Part shown: positions 46,956-55,949 of the stretch, piece by piece
How positions within the stretch are numbered: the stretch's first letter is position 1
Layout: every line of letters begins with the position of its first letter
Assembly (NCBI RefSeq): GCF_020667895.1
Contig: NZ_JAFMPS010000008.1
Location: 87,871 to 151,870 of the forward strand
Reading direction: 5' to 3'
DNA from: Alcanivorax sp. 1008
GTDB lineage: Bacteria > Pseudomonadota > Gammaproteobacteria > Pseudomonadales > Alcanivoracaceae
DNA length: 64,000 nucleotides
The notes under the pieces: generated by a model
The model's database searches: none
Told to the model about the DNA's origin: nothing
What the model saw: only the letters and a program-made list of their open reading frames with translations
Program-made: the position numbers and the translations under genes

Positions 46956-48692
46956 TTAGCCCTCTCGGGTAGCCGACGGCAACCAGATATCAAAACAGGC
47001 CCCCGCACCCTGGTTAGTTGCCCTGATATCGCTGCCAAAGCGCTCCATGATCAGCTGTCTTGCCACGTAGAGCCCCAGCCCCGCTCCCTGTTGCAGCTTG
47101 CGGCTAAAGCCGAGCCGGAACACCGACGACACAGGCCACACACGTATTCCTCCGGCGTTATCCCTTACCTGAAGTCGCACCCCCTGCGGCAGTGCACTGA
47201 CTGTTATGTGGATACATGGCTGTGGCGTACCCCGCTCCACCAGGATGTCCCGGGCATTGGCCAGCAGCACCATCAGCACGTGCGCCAACGCCGCCGGGTC
47301 CCCCTCAAGCATCGCCTGCTCATCACCCTCAATCTCCAGCCGGATCTCGTGACGCGCGAGGCTGCCGTCGAAAAGCTGCGCCACCTCACTGACGACCTTA
47401 GCCGGCGCAAACGACATCTTCACCGGATTAGCACGCAAGAAGCTGGAAAAGGTATCAATCGTATCGGCCATGTGGCCTATAACATCATGACAGCTATCGA
47501 ACGCCCGTTCCTGCTCCGGGGTCTGTGAACCAGACAAGGACTGCAGGCGCATCAACCTCGTGCCGAGCTCGTTCAGCGGTTGTTTCCACTGATGGGTGAT
47601 GGTCGCTACTGCCTGGCCGATATTGGTGTGGTAACTCTTGAAGTACAGCAGCTGGTCCAGCTGGCGGTTAATGCGCGCGTAATAGAAAGCCAACAGACCA
47701 AACAGGCCGGCTAACGCAATCAGGACAGCAAAAGGCACATAGAATCGACTGAAGTCCATTTTCTCTTCGGGCAGGTACATGAAATCCTTTACCTCCACCC
47801 CTTCGGGCAGCATTCCCAATGATGCGTAAGTGCTCGCAATATGCTTCCAGCGACCACTGATCATGTAGCCCGGGTCAATCAGGTCGGGGTTCATGAGGTC
47901 ACGCATCTTCTGATATTCGAAGCGCAACGCATAGGCATCCTTCGGCGTAGCGTAGCGATCCAGAATCAGCCGGATAACCTCTTCAGGATGCTCCATCGCA
48001 TAACGCCAGCCACGGCGGGTAGCGTCCCAGAAGGCCTGCACTCTGAGCGGGTGCTTGTTCAGCTCATGCTCACTGGAGAACAGGTTATCTCCATAGAAGT
48101 CGATGCCGGCGGATTGTGGCGAGAACTGCGTATAGGCGATGCTACGACGCGCAAGCTCCGCGGGCTCATCAGTGATATACGCCGACATTGCATCCACATC
48201 GCCGCGGGTCAACGCCTCCACATCAAAGGAGTGCTTCTCGAATACGAGATCATTAACAGGGACATGCTCGAGATGGAAGTACGCAATAATCTCTTCAGAG
48301 TGCGGCTCAAGCATCAGTTGCTTGCCAGTCAAATCATGGACCGTACGCAAATCTGACCTCTGCAAGGCCAGAATAACGAGCGGAGAATGCTGAAACAGAA
48401 CGCCCAGAACGCGGACCGGAGCCCCTTTGTGCCAGTCCAGTAGCAGGCTGCTACTGCCCACACCATACTGCGCCCTGCCAGAAACGACCTCATCCACGAC
48501 ATCCAGCTCCGGAGACGCGGCACGAATCTCCACGTCAAGGCCGGCATCGCGATAATAGCCCATCTCCTTTGCAACATAGTAACCGGCAAACTGGAACTGA
48601 TGATGCCACTTTAGCTGTAGCACAACCTGTTCAAGCGCCGTGGCTGGCACCGCAAAAAAACACCCTGCCAACAGCCATAGTCTAGCGCGCAT
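46956..48692 (-). CDS. Sensor histidine kinase with NMT1/THI5-type periplasmic binding domain
   Basis: A 578-residue protein. A signal peptide (MRARLWLLAGCFFAVPATAL) is followed by an NMT1/THI5-like substrate-binding domain (about 22-310: LQLKWHHQFQFAGYYVAKE, the family signature). One transmembrane helix follows at about 325-345, then a kinase core with the phosphoacceptor in THQWKQPLNEL, N-box LLANARDIL, G1 DNAGGI and G2 GAGLGLYVAR. The binding domain family binds thiamine-pyrimidine precursors or other small aromatics, so a small-molecule ligand is likely but not identifiable. It overlaps the response regulator gene by 11 bases. Confidence 0.87.
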   Translation of the reverse strand: MRARLWLLAGCFFAVPATALEQVVLQLKWHHQFQFAGYYVAKEMGYYRDAGLDVEIRAASPELDVVDEVVSGRAQYGVGSSSLLLDWHKGAPVRVLGVLFQHSPLVILALQRSDLRTVHDLTGKQLMLEPHSEEIIAYFHLEHVPVNDLVFEKHSFDVEALTRGDVDAMSAYITDEPAELARRSIAYTQFSPQSAGIDFYGDNLFSSEHELNKHPLRVQAFWDATRRGWRYAMEHPEEVIRLILDRYATPKDAYALRFEYQKMRDLMNPDLIDPGYMISGRWKHIASTYASLGMLPEGVEVKDFMYLPEEKMDFSRFYVPFAVLIALAGLFGLLAFYYARINRQLDQLLYFKSYHTNIGQAVATITHQWKQPLNELGTRLMRLQSLSGSQTPEQERAFDSCHDVIGHMADTIDTFSSFLRANPVKMSFAPAKVVSEVAQLFDGSLARHEIRLEIEGDEQAMLEGDPAALAHVLMVLLANARDILVERGTPQPCIHITVSALPQGVRLQVRDNAGGIRVWPVSSVFRLGFSRKLQQGAGLGLYVARQLIMERFGSDIRATNQGAGACFDIWLPSATREG

Positions 48693-49377
48693 CAAGGTAC
48701 CATCCTCGTCTGCGAATATTGCCAATGCGCTCACTACCGAGTTTGTCGCGCAACTCTCCAATAAGGTTCTTCAGGGCGGGGAGTGTCATGTTGGCTTCAC
48801 GCCACACGTGTGACGCAATGTCCTCCTGGCTTACTGGCTCAGGAGCCCTGCTCAGCAGCAACTCCAGCAACAGACGCTCACGCTCACCCAGCCCGACACG
48901 CCGTCCGTCCTGCACCAGCACACGCCTGACCGAATCGTAATAACAGCCCCGGAAGAGACGCACACGCCCAAGCGTTTCAGCAAGCAGCCCTGCCACTTTT
49001 TCCAGCATCGGTACTAGCTTGGTAAAATTGACAGGCTTCAGCAGATACCCCTGGACATCGAGATTTGCAGCACGGAGCAGATACTCGGATTCCGCATACG
49101 CACTGATGACAACCACAGGCAGCATATTGCCCTGTGCCCGCAGTGCCGAAACAAGATCCAGACCATTCTCCCTGCTCAGCTGGACGTCGGTCAGGAGAAG
49201 ATCAACGCGCTCATTGGCCAGCAGCGCAGAGGCCGCCTCCAGATTGTGCGCCAGCAAGACATCATCAAAGAGCGGCTGCAGCACATGGTAGAAGTCACAA
49301 CTAACCCCTATCTGGTCCTCCAATAACAGTACTCGCGCACGCGCCAGGGTTTCTCTGGCCTTCTCGGGTAGCTGCAT
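48682..49377 (-). CDS. Two-component response regulator (REC plus winged helix)
   Basis: A 231-residue regulator. The receiver domain has the phosphoacceptor in DLLLTDVQLS (about residue 63), the acidic pair in LLEDQIG and the conserved lysine in GYLLKPVNF. The C-terminal winged helix (LGERERLLLELLLSRAPEPV to IGNIRRRGWYL) is of the OmpR/PhoB type. AAGGGG precedes the ATG. It overlaps the sensor kinase, its obvious partner. Targets are unknown; the neighbouring giant gene is a candidate. Confidence 0.9.
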   Translation of the reverse strand: MQLPEKARETLARARVLLLEDQIGVSCDFYHVLQPLFDDVLLAHNLEAASALLANERVDLLLTDVQLSRENGLDLVSALRAQGNMLPVVVISAYAESEYLLRAANLDVQGYLLKPVNFTKLVPMLEKVAGLLAETLGRVRLFRGCYYDSVRRVLVQDGRRVGLGERERLLLELLLSRAPEPVSQEDIASHVWREANMTLPALKNLIGELRDKLGSERIGNIRRRGWYLDAR

Positions 49378-49529
49378 CGCCCCTTTCCCGCTTCTGCCCT
49401 GCCCGCAAAGGTAGCATAGACGCCGTCCTGCGAAAGCCCCGCCACATCATCAACTAGCTCTTCCAGTGATACCTCAAGCTGGCCGACGCCCACAACCGAC
49501 CACTAACTACTACATGACACACCGCAAAC

Positions 49530-50279
49530 TCACACATGCTTGATAAACTGTTCACGAGAGAACCGCAGCCGCGAATTATAAATACCGTTTTCCGCACGTT
49601 TCCCCACTCCAACGAACATGACGATCTCCGCATCCTTCGGCAATTTAAGGATCTTGCGAGCGCGCACCGCATCGAAGCCTTCCATGGGGCAAGAGTCATA
49701 ACCAAAGGCACGAAATGCCAACATCAGGTTTTCTGACGCCAGTGCCGTACTTTTTACTGCCCATTCGCGCATCTCAGCAGCTGAGTAAGGACCACGCGGC
49801 ACCGGGCGCGTCAAACCAATGACGCCGTAGAACGCCTTCTTGGCATAGCCAAGCACACCAAACGGACCAAGGGCATATTGAAACGGCGCCACACGCTTGT
49901 AAAAGGTGTCGATGATCTTCGGGATTTTTTCATCCGGCCATTCAGTTAGCTGCTGCTCGCAGTGTTTACGCCAGGTGCCAGTGCGCGCCACCACCGCAAT
50001 CAACTGCTGCGACGTACGTGCTGCGTTCTGACCGAGACAGGCCTCGACAATTTTTTCCTTCACCGAGTCGGTTTTGATCCAGTAAAACTCCCACGGCTGC
50101 AGGTTGCAGGAGTTCGGTGCAAGCATGGCCAGATCCAGACACTGATCGACGATCTCGTCCGGTACCGGCTCATCGGTAAAGCGTCGCACCGAGCGGCGCG
50201 ACTGCACCACCTTGATAAATTCGCGCGCATCAATCTCCGGCAGGGCTTCCGGGCGAATCGCGGGCATGGCCTTATCCAT
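49530..50279 (-). CDS. Nitroreductase family protein
   Basis: A 249-residue FMN-dependent NAD(P)H oxidoreductase-like protein. FMN-binding motifs are VVQSRRSVRRFTDEPV at about residue 24, LAPNSCNLQPWEFYWI, and the C-terminal ENLMLAFRAFGYDSCPMEGF. The natural substrate is not predictable. AGGAG lies seven bases before the ATG at 50279; the upstream open frame (to 50360) was rejected. It appears monocistronic. Confidence 0.9.
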   Translation of the reverse strand: MDKAMPAIRPEALPEIDAREFIKVVQSRRSVRRFTDEPVPDEIVDQCLDLAMLAPNSCNLQPWEFYWIKTDSVKEKIVEACLGQNAARTSQQLIAVVARTGTWRKHCEQQLTEWPDEKIPKIIDTFYKRVAPFQYALGPFGVLGYAKKAFYGVIGLTRPVPRGPYSAAEMREWAVKSTALASENLMLAFRAFGYDSCPMEGFDAVRARKILKLPKDAEIVMFVGVGKRAENGIYNSRLRFSREQFIKHV

Positions 50280-50530
50280 CTGCTTTCTCCTGACTTTGGC
50301 ATCACCAAAGGTTGTAGCGTTATTGACGAGGATGACGTTATAGCAGCCCGCACGCTCCATGGCAGTGAACGGACCAAAACAAGATGTGTACTTGCGCGAT
50401 TATGGCCCGCCTTGCCGGATGGCACGGTCCGCCAAACCGTCCGCCTAAACTCGCTTTTCGGGGCTTTTGAGGGTTTAATTCACCCCCTCGCGAGTTTCTA
50501 ACAGCTGGTCACCCCCTTGAAGAGGCCAAC

Positions 50531-51031
50531 ATGAGCGACCCTTCCGCAGACCGCCAACAAGATCTTTTCCGCGATGACCTGCCGCCGGCACCGCTATGGC
50601 GGCGACTGGTGGCAATGATCTATGACGGGCTACTACTGATTGCCGTGTGGTTTATCGTCGCCGGCATTCTGGTGTCGATCTACCCGAAAACCGGCCTCCC
50701 CATGGATGATGTCAGCGGCGTGATGGTGCCCTCCGAGGCGGCATTGCATTGGCTGCTGTTTCCCTTGCTACTGCTGGTAACCTGGGGCTTTTATGCATGG
50801 TTTTGGACGCACGGCGGCCAGACTCTGGGCATGCGTGCCTGGAAACTACTCAGCCGCGACATTCACCGCCGGCCGATGACCCTACTGCAAACCGTCAGCC
50901 GCTTTCTCAGTGGCCTCATTTCTACCGGATTACTTGGCATCGGCTGGTTAATCGCCCTGCTGCCGGCTAAACAGACCTTGCATGACTCGCTATCTTCCAC
51001 CGAAACTGTGGTGGTGCCAAAAGCTCGCTAG
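50531..51031 (+). CDS. RDD family membrane protein
   Basis: A 166-residue inner membrane protein with three hydrophobic segments. It carries the RDD hallmark arrangement: arginine in LWRRLVAMIYDGLLL followed by aspartate, and the second conserved block HGGQTLGMRAWKLLSRD. The role is unknown; some RDD proteins are linked to ion transport. It precedes the broken YHYH gene on the same strand. Confidence 0.88.
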   Translation: MSDPSADRQQDLFRDDLPPAPLWRRLVAMIYDGLLLIAVWFIVAGILVSIYPKTGLPMDDVSGVMVPSEAALHWLLFPLLLLVTWGFYAWFWTHGGQTLGMRAWKLLSRDIHRRPMTLLQTVSRFLSGLISTGLLGIGWLIALLPAKQTLHDSLSSTETVVVPKAR

Positions 51032-51074
51032 CCTGAAATCCATGACAACGGCTCGGATGCCGGGAACAAACGCC

Positions 51075-51835
51075 ATGATGGAAATGCCCCGCCTGATACG
51101 ACTTTCGATACCGCTCGCGCTTGCGCTGACCAGCGCCTGTGGTGGTGGCAATAATAATGCCAGCCCCGAGATAACCTATGGCCTTTTGCCCTATCCGTGT
51201 TTTGACAGCCATTTACTGCAACCCGATACATCCCTGTCCGGATCAAGCGTCAGCATCACGATGACCTCATTGCCGCCTGACATCCTCGTCAGCGGCGACT
51301 CTACCATCAACATCTACAACGAAGTTGTCCGGGCACGACGAGACGGAATCAACCTGGGTATAAGAAGACAGTGGTGAAACAGACCCGGTGACGATACCGG
51401 GGCCCGGCATGCTGTGTGGAGGTAACTCGGTGACGGACCCGGAACCTGACCCGGAGCCGCAGCCAGCACCCCAGCACTTCGAGCCCGGTATGTTTTCCTG
51501 GCAATACGGTGACCTGACGCTGTCCAGCGGCGAGCACAGCTTTACCTTCCACGTGATCGATCCGGTACCGGCCGAAGATGCGCCGCGCCACCTCCAGCTA
51601 TAAGTTGAAAACCGGCAACAGAGAACCGGGCGCTGGCTTTTCCGAACCGAGCGGCCCCTACAACGGCGAATATGTGGAGGACTACGAATACGTGCCCGGC
51701 AGCGGTGATCTGGACCAATGCAATGCCATGGTGGTGAACGGCATCTATACCTATTTTATGACGCCGGAGTTTCCCTACCTGATGAACTGCCTGCGCAGCG
51801 TGCCGCACGACTCGTTCCTGATTAGCGCCCCCTGA
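51075..51835 (+). pseudogene. Broken YHYH-domain lipoprotein gene
   Basis: Three fragments in three reading frames together resemble one secreted YHYH-domain protein. Fragment 1 (to 51377) has a lipoprotein signal (LIRLSIPLALALTSACGGG) and TYGLLPYPCFDSH. Fragment 2 (about 51364-51603) contains a Pro/Glu linker and FSWQYGDLTLSSGEHSF. Fragment 3 (about 51578-51835) has GEYVEDYEYVPGSGDLDQCN and NGIYTYFMTPEFPYLMNC, the YHYH core. At least two frameshifts separate them. Either the gene is decaying or the sequence has local indel errors. Its end overlaps convergent moeB by 14 bases. Confidence 0.7.
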
Positions 51836-52571
51836 GCGAGCAAACGCTACAGTTGCGGTCCTGCTTGATGCCCAGCGATCGCCATTCAAAGCAAGCGCCA
51901 TCGAAAAGGTGTAATCGCCCGGACAGCGGCAGACCGCAGATCAGCTTGATCGTCTCCAATGCCTGGGCGGCACCGACGATACCAACCACCGGGCCAAGAA
52001 TACCGCTCTCACTGCACAGGGTATTGCGCTCAACACCGTCACCGTAGACACAGTGGTAGCAGGGGCTGCCGTGGTCACGCAGGTCAAACACCACCAGCTG
52101 ACCTGCTAACTGAATGGCCGCACCGGACACCAGCGGCTTGCGCGACTCGACACAAGCACGATTGATCATGCTGCGGGTGGCAAAGTTGTCCGAGCAGTCC
52201 AGCACCACATCCACTTCTGGCAGGTAGTCCGCGAGCAGTGCCGCGTCAGCACGCTGCCCGAGCGGAACAACATCCACGCCGGGATTCAGAGCCAGCAATT
52301 GCGCCGCTAACGCCACCGCCTTGCCATTGCCAACGTCGTTCTGGCGAAACGCGATCTGTCGGTGCAGATTGCTCTGCTCAACACGATCATCATCAACCAA
52401 CAGCAACTTGCCAACACCCGCGCCAGCCAGATAAAGGGACGCTGGCGTGCCCAGCCCACCAGCACCAACAATCAGCACCGATGCCGCACGCAATTTTTCC
52501 TGCCCGGCCAAGTCGATTTCCGGCAACAGAATCTGGCGACTGTACCGCAGCAGTTCGTCATCGCTGAGCAT
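51822..52571 (-). CDS. moeB: Molybdopterin-synthase adenylyltransferase MoeB (HesA/ThiF family)
   Basis: A 249-residue E1-like adenylating enzyme, identical in length to E. coli MoeB. It has the nucleotide-binding VLIVGAGGLGTPASLYLAGAG, the catalytic arginine region NLHRQIAFRQNDVG and zinc cysteines in CYHCVYG and the C-terminal CSVC. It activates the C-terminal glycine of MoaD- or ThiS-like proteins; which one applies here is not visible. The start at 52571 has GGAG six bases upstream and overlaps prmC by 14 bases. The prfA-prmC-moeB order matches Pseudomonas. Confidence 0.92.
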   Translation of the reverse strand: MLSDDELLRYSRQILLPEIDLAGQEKLRAASVLIVGAGGLGTPASLYLAGAGVGKLLLVDDDRVEQSNLHRQIAFRQNDVGNGKAVALAAQLLALNPGVDVVPLGQRADAALLADYLPEVDVVLDCSDNFATRSMINRACVESRKPLVSGAAIQLAGQLVVFDLRDHGSPCYHCVYGDGVERNTLCSESGILGPVVGIVGAAQALETIKLICGLPLSGRLHLFDGACFEWRSLGIKQDRNCSVCSLRGR

Positions 52572-53409
52572 CACTGGCTCCATAAAAACCGAAGGTCACT
52601 CTTTCGTTACCGCCGTAATCATGACGGGTCTGGACAGACTGGAACCCGGCGCCCTGCAAAAGTTCGCGCACTGCGGCCCCCTGATCATAGCCATGTTCCA
52701 GCGCCAGCAATCCGCCCGCACGCAGCCTTGCCGGCGCACCATGAATAATCAGACGGATATCATCAAGGCCATCGGCGCCGCTGACCAGTGCCGAACGCGG
52801 CTCGAAACGAACGTCACCACGTTTCAGATGCACATCATCGGCACGAATATATGGCGGGTTGCTGACAATGGCATCAAAGACACCATCAAGTCGTGAATAC
52901 CAGCTCGACTGTAGCGGCCTGACATTGCCGACATGCAAACGGCCCACATTACGCTCAACCAGATCCAGCACAGCGACAATATAGTCCACCGCCAGCAACT
53001 GCCACGCCGGCCTTGCCAATCCCAGACTAATGGCAATAGCGCCGCTGCCGGTGCCGAGGTCAGCGATGCGCAGAGGTTGTTCTGCCGGCAGTTTCTCCAG
53101 CACAACATCCACCAGCAACTCGGTATCCGGGCGCGGGATCAGGGTGTCCCTGGAAACCAGAAATTCATGACCATAAAACTCGCGCCGGCCGAGCAGATAA
53201 GCCACCGGCTCGCCGCCCACACGACGCGCCAGCAAGTGCTCAAATTGCGCCTCAACCAGCTCGTCGATTTCCTGCTCCGGCCAGGAAAAAAGATAACTAC
53301 GCGACTTGCCCAGTACATGGCATAGCAATAACTCCGCATCCAGCGCAGCGGTATCGCTGTCCGCAAGACGCTGACGAGCACCCTTAAGCACAGCCGCGAT
53401 GGTTATCAA
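52558..53409 (-). CDS. prmC: Peptide chain release factor glutamine methyltransferase
   Basis: Methylates the GGQ glutamine of release factors 1 and 2. The 283-residue protein has the N-terminal helical domain, SAM-binding [15 protein letters not shown] and the hallmark VSNPPYI. No ATG fits the start; TTG at 53409 overlaps the prfA stop codon and is the best choice, with GTG at 53391 as an alternative. It lies directly after its substrate gene prfA. Confidence 0.94.
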   Translation of the reverse strand: MITIAAVLKGARQRLADSDTAALDAELLLCHVLGKSRSYLFSWPEQEIDELVEAQFEHLLARRVGGEPVAYLLGRREFYGHEFLVSRDTLIPRPDTELLVDVVLEKLPAEQPLRIADLGTGSGAIAISLGLARPAWQLLAVDYIVAVLDLVERNVGRLHVGNVRPLQSSWYSRLDGVFDAIVSNPPYIRADDVHLKRGDVRFEPRSALVSGADGLDDIRLIIHGAPARLRAGGLLALEHGYDQGAAVRELLQGAGFQSVQTRHDYGGNERVTFGFYGASDAQR

Positions 53410-54497
53410 ACTGCGCTCTCGGCAAGCATGGCCAACTGCTCTGCCTGATGCTCGTTCTGTAAAGCATCAAACACCTCATCCAGATCACCCTGAACGATTT
53501 CATCGAGGCGATACAGCGTCAGGTTAATGCGATGATCCGTCAGCCGCCCCTGGGGGAAGTTATAGGTACGAATACGTTCAGAACGATCACCGGATCCAAC
53601 CAGTGATTTACGTGCTGCGGCCTGCTCCTGATGACGCTTGCGCTCACGCTCGTCATAAAGCCGCGCCGCCAGCCAGGACATGGCCTTGGCCTTGTTCTTG
53701 TGCTGACTGCGCTCGTCCTGACACTCCACCACCACCCCTGTGGGGATATGAGTAATGCGCACCGCAGAGTCCGTGGTATTAACGTGCTGACCACCCGCCC
53801 CGGAGGAGCGAAAAGTATCAATGCGCAGGTCTTCACTGCGAATCTCGATATCACCCATATCTTCCGCCTCGGCCATCACCGCAACCGTACACGCAGAAGT
53901 ATGAATACGTCCCTGTGATTCAGTTGCCGGAACGCGCTGCACCCGATGGGCACCGGATTCAAATTTCAACCTGGAATAAACGCCCTGCCCATGAATGCGG
54001 GAGATGATTTCTTTATAACCACCATGCTCACCGTCACTGGCACTGATCACTTCCACGCGCCAGCCCTGGCGATCCGCATAACGGGAATACATACGAAACA
54101 GATCACCGGCAAAAATCGCTGCTTCGTCACCGCCGGTGCCGGCGCGAATTTCCAGGAACACATTAGCCTGATCGCGGGGATCTTTCGGCAGCATCAAACG
54201 CTGCAATTCCTGCTCATACTGCTCCGCGCGGACTTTGGCGTCGGCAAGTTCTTCCTCCGCCATGGCACGCATATCCGCATCACTGTCACTGCTCATCAGG
54301 GTGGCAGATTCAATATCCTGCTGTGCCTGATGCCAGTGGCGATGGCAGGCAACCACGGGCTCAAGCTCGGAGTATTCACGGGAGTAATCACGAAAGCGGG
54401 TTTGATCACTGATTACCGAGGCATCGGATAGCAGCGCGGACAGCTCTTCGTGACGCTCAACCAGACGGTCGAGTTTCTGTTTTAGACGGGGAGTCAT
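53406..54497 (-). CDS. prfA: Peptide chain release factor 1
   Basis: Recognises UAA and UAG stop codons. The 363-residue protein has the GGQ loop in [17 protein letters not shown] and the codon-recognition region at the expected place; codon recognition by PxT-type sequence appears in [10 protein letters not shown]. The start [19 protein letters not shown] is typical. It begins two bases after hemA. Confidence 0.97.
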   Translation of the reverse strand: MTPRLKQKLDRLVERHEELSALLSDASVISDQTRFRDYSREYSELEPVVACHRHWHQAQQDIESATLMSSDSDADMRAMAEEELADAKVRAEQYEQELQRLMLPKDPRDQANVFLEIRAGTGGDEAAIFAGDLFRMYSRYADRQGWRVEVISASDGEHGGYKEIISRIHGQGVYSRLKFESGAHRVQRVPATESQGRIHTSACTVAVMAEAEDMGDIEIRSEDLRIDTFRSSGAGGQHVNTTDSAVRITHIPTGVVVECQDERSQHKNKAKAMSWLAARLYDERERKRHQEQAAARKSLVGSGDRSERIRTYNFPQGRLTDHRINLTLYRLDEIVQGDLDEVFDALQNEHQAEQLAMLAESAV

Positions 54498-54499
54498 GA

Positions 54500-55804
54500 C
54501 TATTCTTCAGGTTGTCTGGCGGGATTGTCCTGCGGCGCAGAAGATGAATCAGAACCGGGATCAGCCAACAGAATTTCCCGGGCCACACGCAAAGCATCTT
54601 CGCGCCGGTCCGCTGCCAGCCGGCGCAACTGAACGCTTGGCGCATGGAGGATTTTATTGATCAGGCTTTGCTGGAAACGTTGCAGCACCTCAGTGGGATC
54701 CTGACCGGATTCAAGCTGACGCAAAGCACGCTGCAACTCGGCGCCGGCCTGCATCTGCATTTTTTCGCGGTAGGCGCGCACCGTATCGACAGCATCCAGT
54801 TCACGGGATTCACGTTCGTAACGGAGCAACGACTCGTTGATCAGCTTATCCGCTTCGCGGGCCGCTTCCTGACGCTGGCGCACATTGCTTTCGATGGCCT
54901 CGTGGAGATCATCAACGGTATACAGGTAGACATCATTGAGCTTGCCCACCTCCGGCTCGATATCCCGGGGAATGGCAATATCCACCATAAAAATAGGACT
55001 GTGACGGCGCTTCTTGATAGCACGCTCCACCACACCCTTGCCCAGCACCGGCACCGGACTGGCAGTGCAGCTGATAACAATGTCCGCATGCTCAAGGGCA
55101 CCGGGCAACTCTTCCAGCGTAATCGCCCGACCATTTACCTGCTCCGCCAACACCTGCCCGCGGGCCAGGGTGCGATTGGCAATGGCAATATCGGCGACCT
55201 GCTGCTCTTTAAGATGGCGCGCCACCAAAGTGATCATCTCACCAGCACCAATAAGCAGCGCACGACTCTTCGACAGGTCGGCAAAAATATGTCGGGCGAA
55301 GGACACGGCCGCATAGGCCACGGACACCGGGTGAGTGCCAATGCCGGTTTCGGTACGGATACGCTTGGCAACGGCAAACACCTGCTGAAAGTGCCTGGCC
55401 AGGTTACCGCCCATTACCCCGCTGTCGTTGGCATAGGAATAGGCATCACGCATCTGGCCAAGAATTTGCGGCTCGCCAAGCACCAGAGAATCCAGACCGC
55501 CGGCCACCCGCATCATATGGCGCAGCGCTTCCTGATTGCGGTACTGATACATGGCCTTGCGCAGAACGCCGTCTGACAGACGCTGGTGACGGGCCAGCCA
55601 ACCGGGCAGGTCCACCGTGTCTTTTTCCGCCAGACAATAGATTTCCGTACGATTGCAGGTCGATAGCAGGGCTACTTCACGCACACCCGGCTGGCCGCGC
55701 AGCTCGCGCAGGGCAGCATCCAGCGCCGCACCGGTCAGCGAGACACGCTCGCGTAACGCAACATCGGCGGTGGTATGGTTAAGACCCGCTGTCAGTAGTT
55801 CCAT
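54500..55804 (-). CDS. hemA: Glutamyl-tRNA reductase
   Basis: First step of C5 tetrapyrrole synthesis, reducing glutamyl-tRNA to glutamate-1-semialdehyde. Motifs are [16 protein letters not shown], the catalytic cysteine in [26 protein letters not shown] and the NADPH site [16 protein letters not shown]. The start at 55804 ([12 protein letters not shown]) aligns with the family, 434 residues; other in-frame ATGs at 55819 and 55843 lack ribosome sites too. First gene of hemA-prfA-prmC-moeB; divergent from the TPR-lolB-ispE operon. Confidence 0.95.
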   Translation of the reverse strand: MELLTAGLNHTTADVALRERVSLTGAALDAALRELRGQPGVREVALLSTCNRTEIYCLAEKDTVDLPGWLARHQRLSDGVLRKAMYQYRNQEALRHMMRVAGGLDSLVLGEPQILGQMRDAYSYANDSGVMGGNLARHFQQVFAVAKRIRTETGIGTHPVSVAYAAVSFARHIFADLSKSRALLIGAGEMITLVARHLKEQQVADIAIANRTLARGQVLAEQVNGRAITLEELPGALEHADIVISCTASPVPVLGKGVVERAIKKRRHSPIFMVDIAIPRDIEPEVGKLNDVYLYTVDDLHEAIESNVRQRQEAAREADKLINESLLRYERESRELDAVDTVRAYREKMQMQAGAELQRALRQLESGQDPTEVLQRFQQSLINKILHAPSVQLRRLAADRREDALRVAREILLADPGSDSSSAPQDNPARQPEE

Positions 55805-55949
55805 AGCAGGAGTATTCATCGGCGCAGTCGCTGGGGCCAGCATTTTGCGGCAATCGCCCCCGCTAAACAATGGAACCTAAGTCGCAGAGCCCTGTCAGGG
55901 ACTTCGCCCCTGTGCCATGATTGGTGCCTGCTAACCGCAAGTCGAGACG

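Noticed and set aside
49308..49493. Small minus-strand frame (61 codons) upstream of the response regulator
   Set aside because: It overlaps the regulator start, has no ribosome site and no similarity that I recognise. The gap 49378-49529 is otherwise empty.
54644..55576. Plus-strand open frame of 310 codons opposite hemA
   Set aside because: Shadow of hemA; His/Gln-rich translation without family features.
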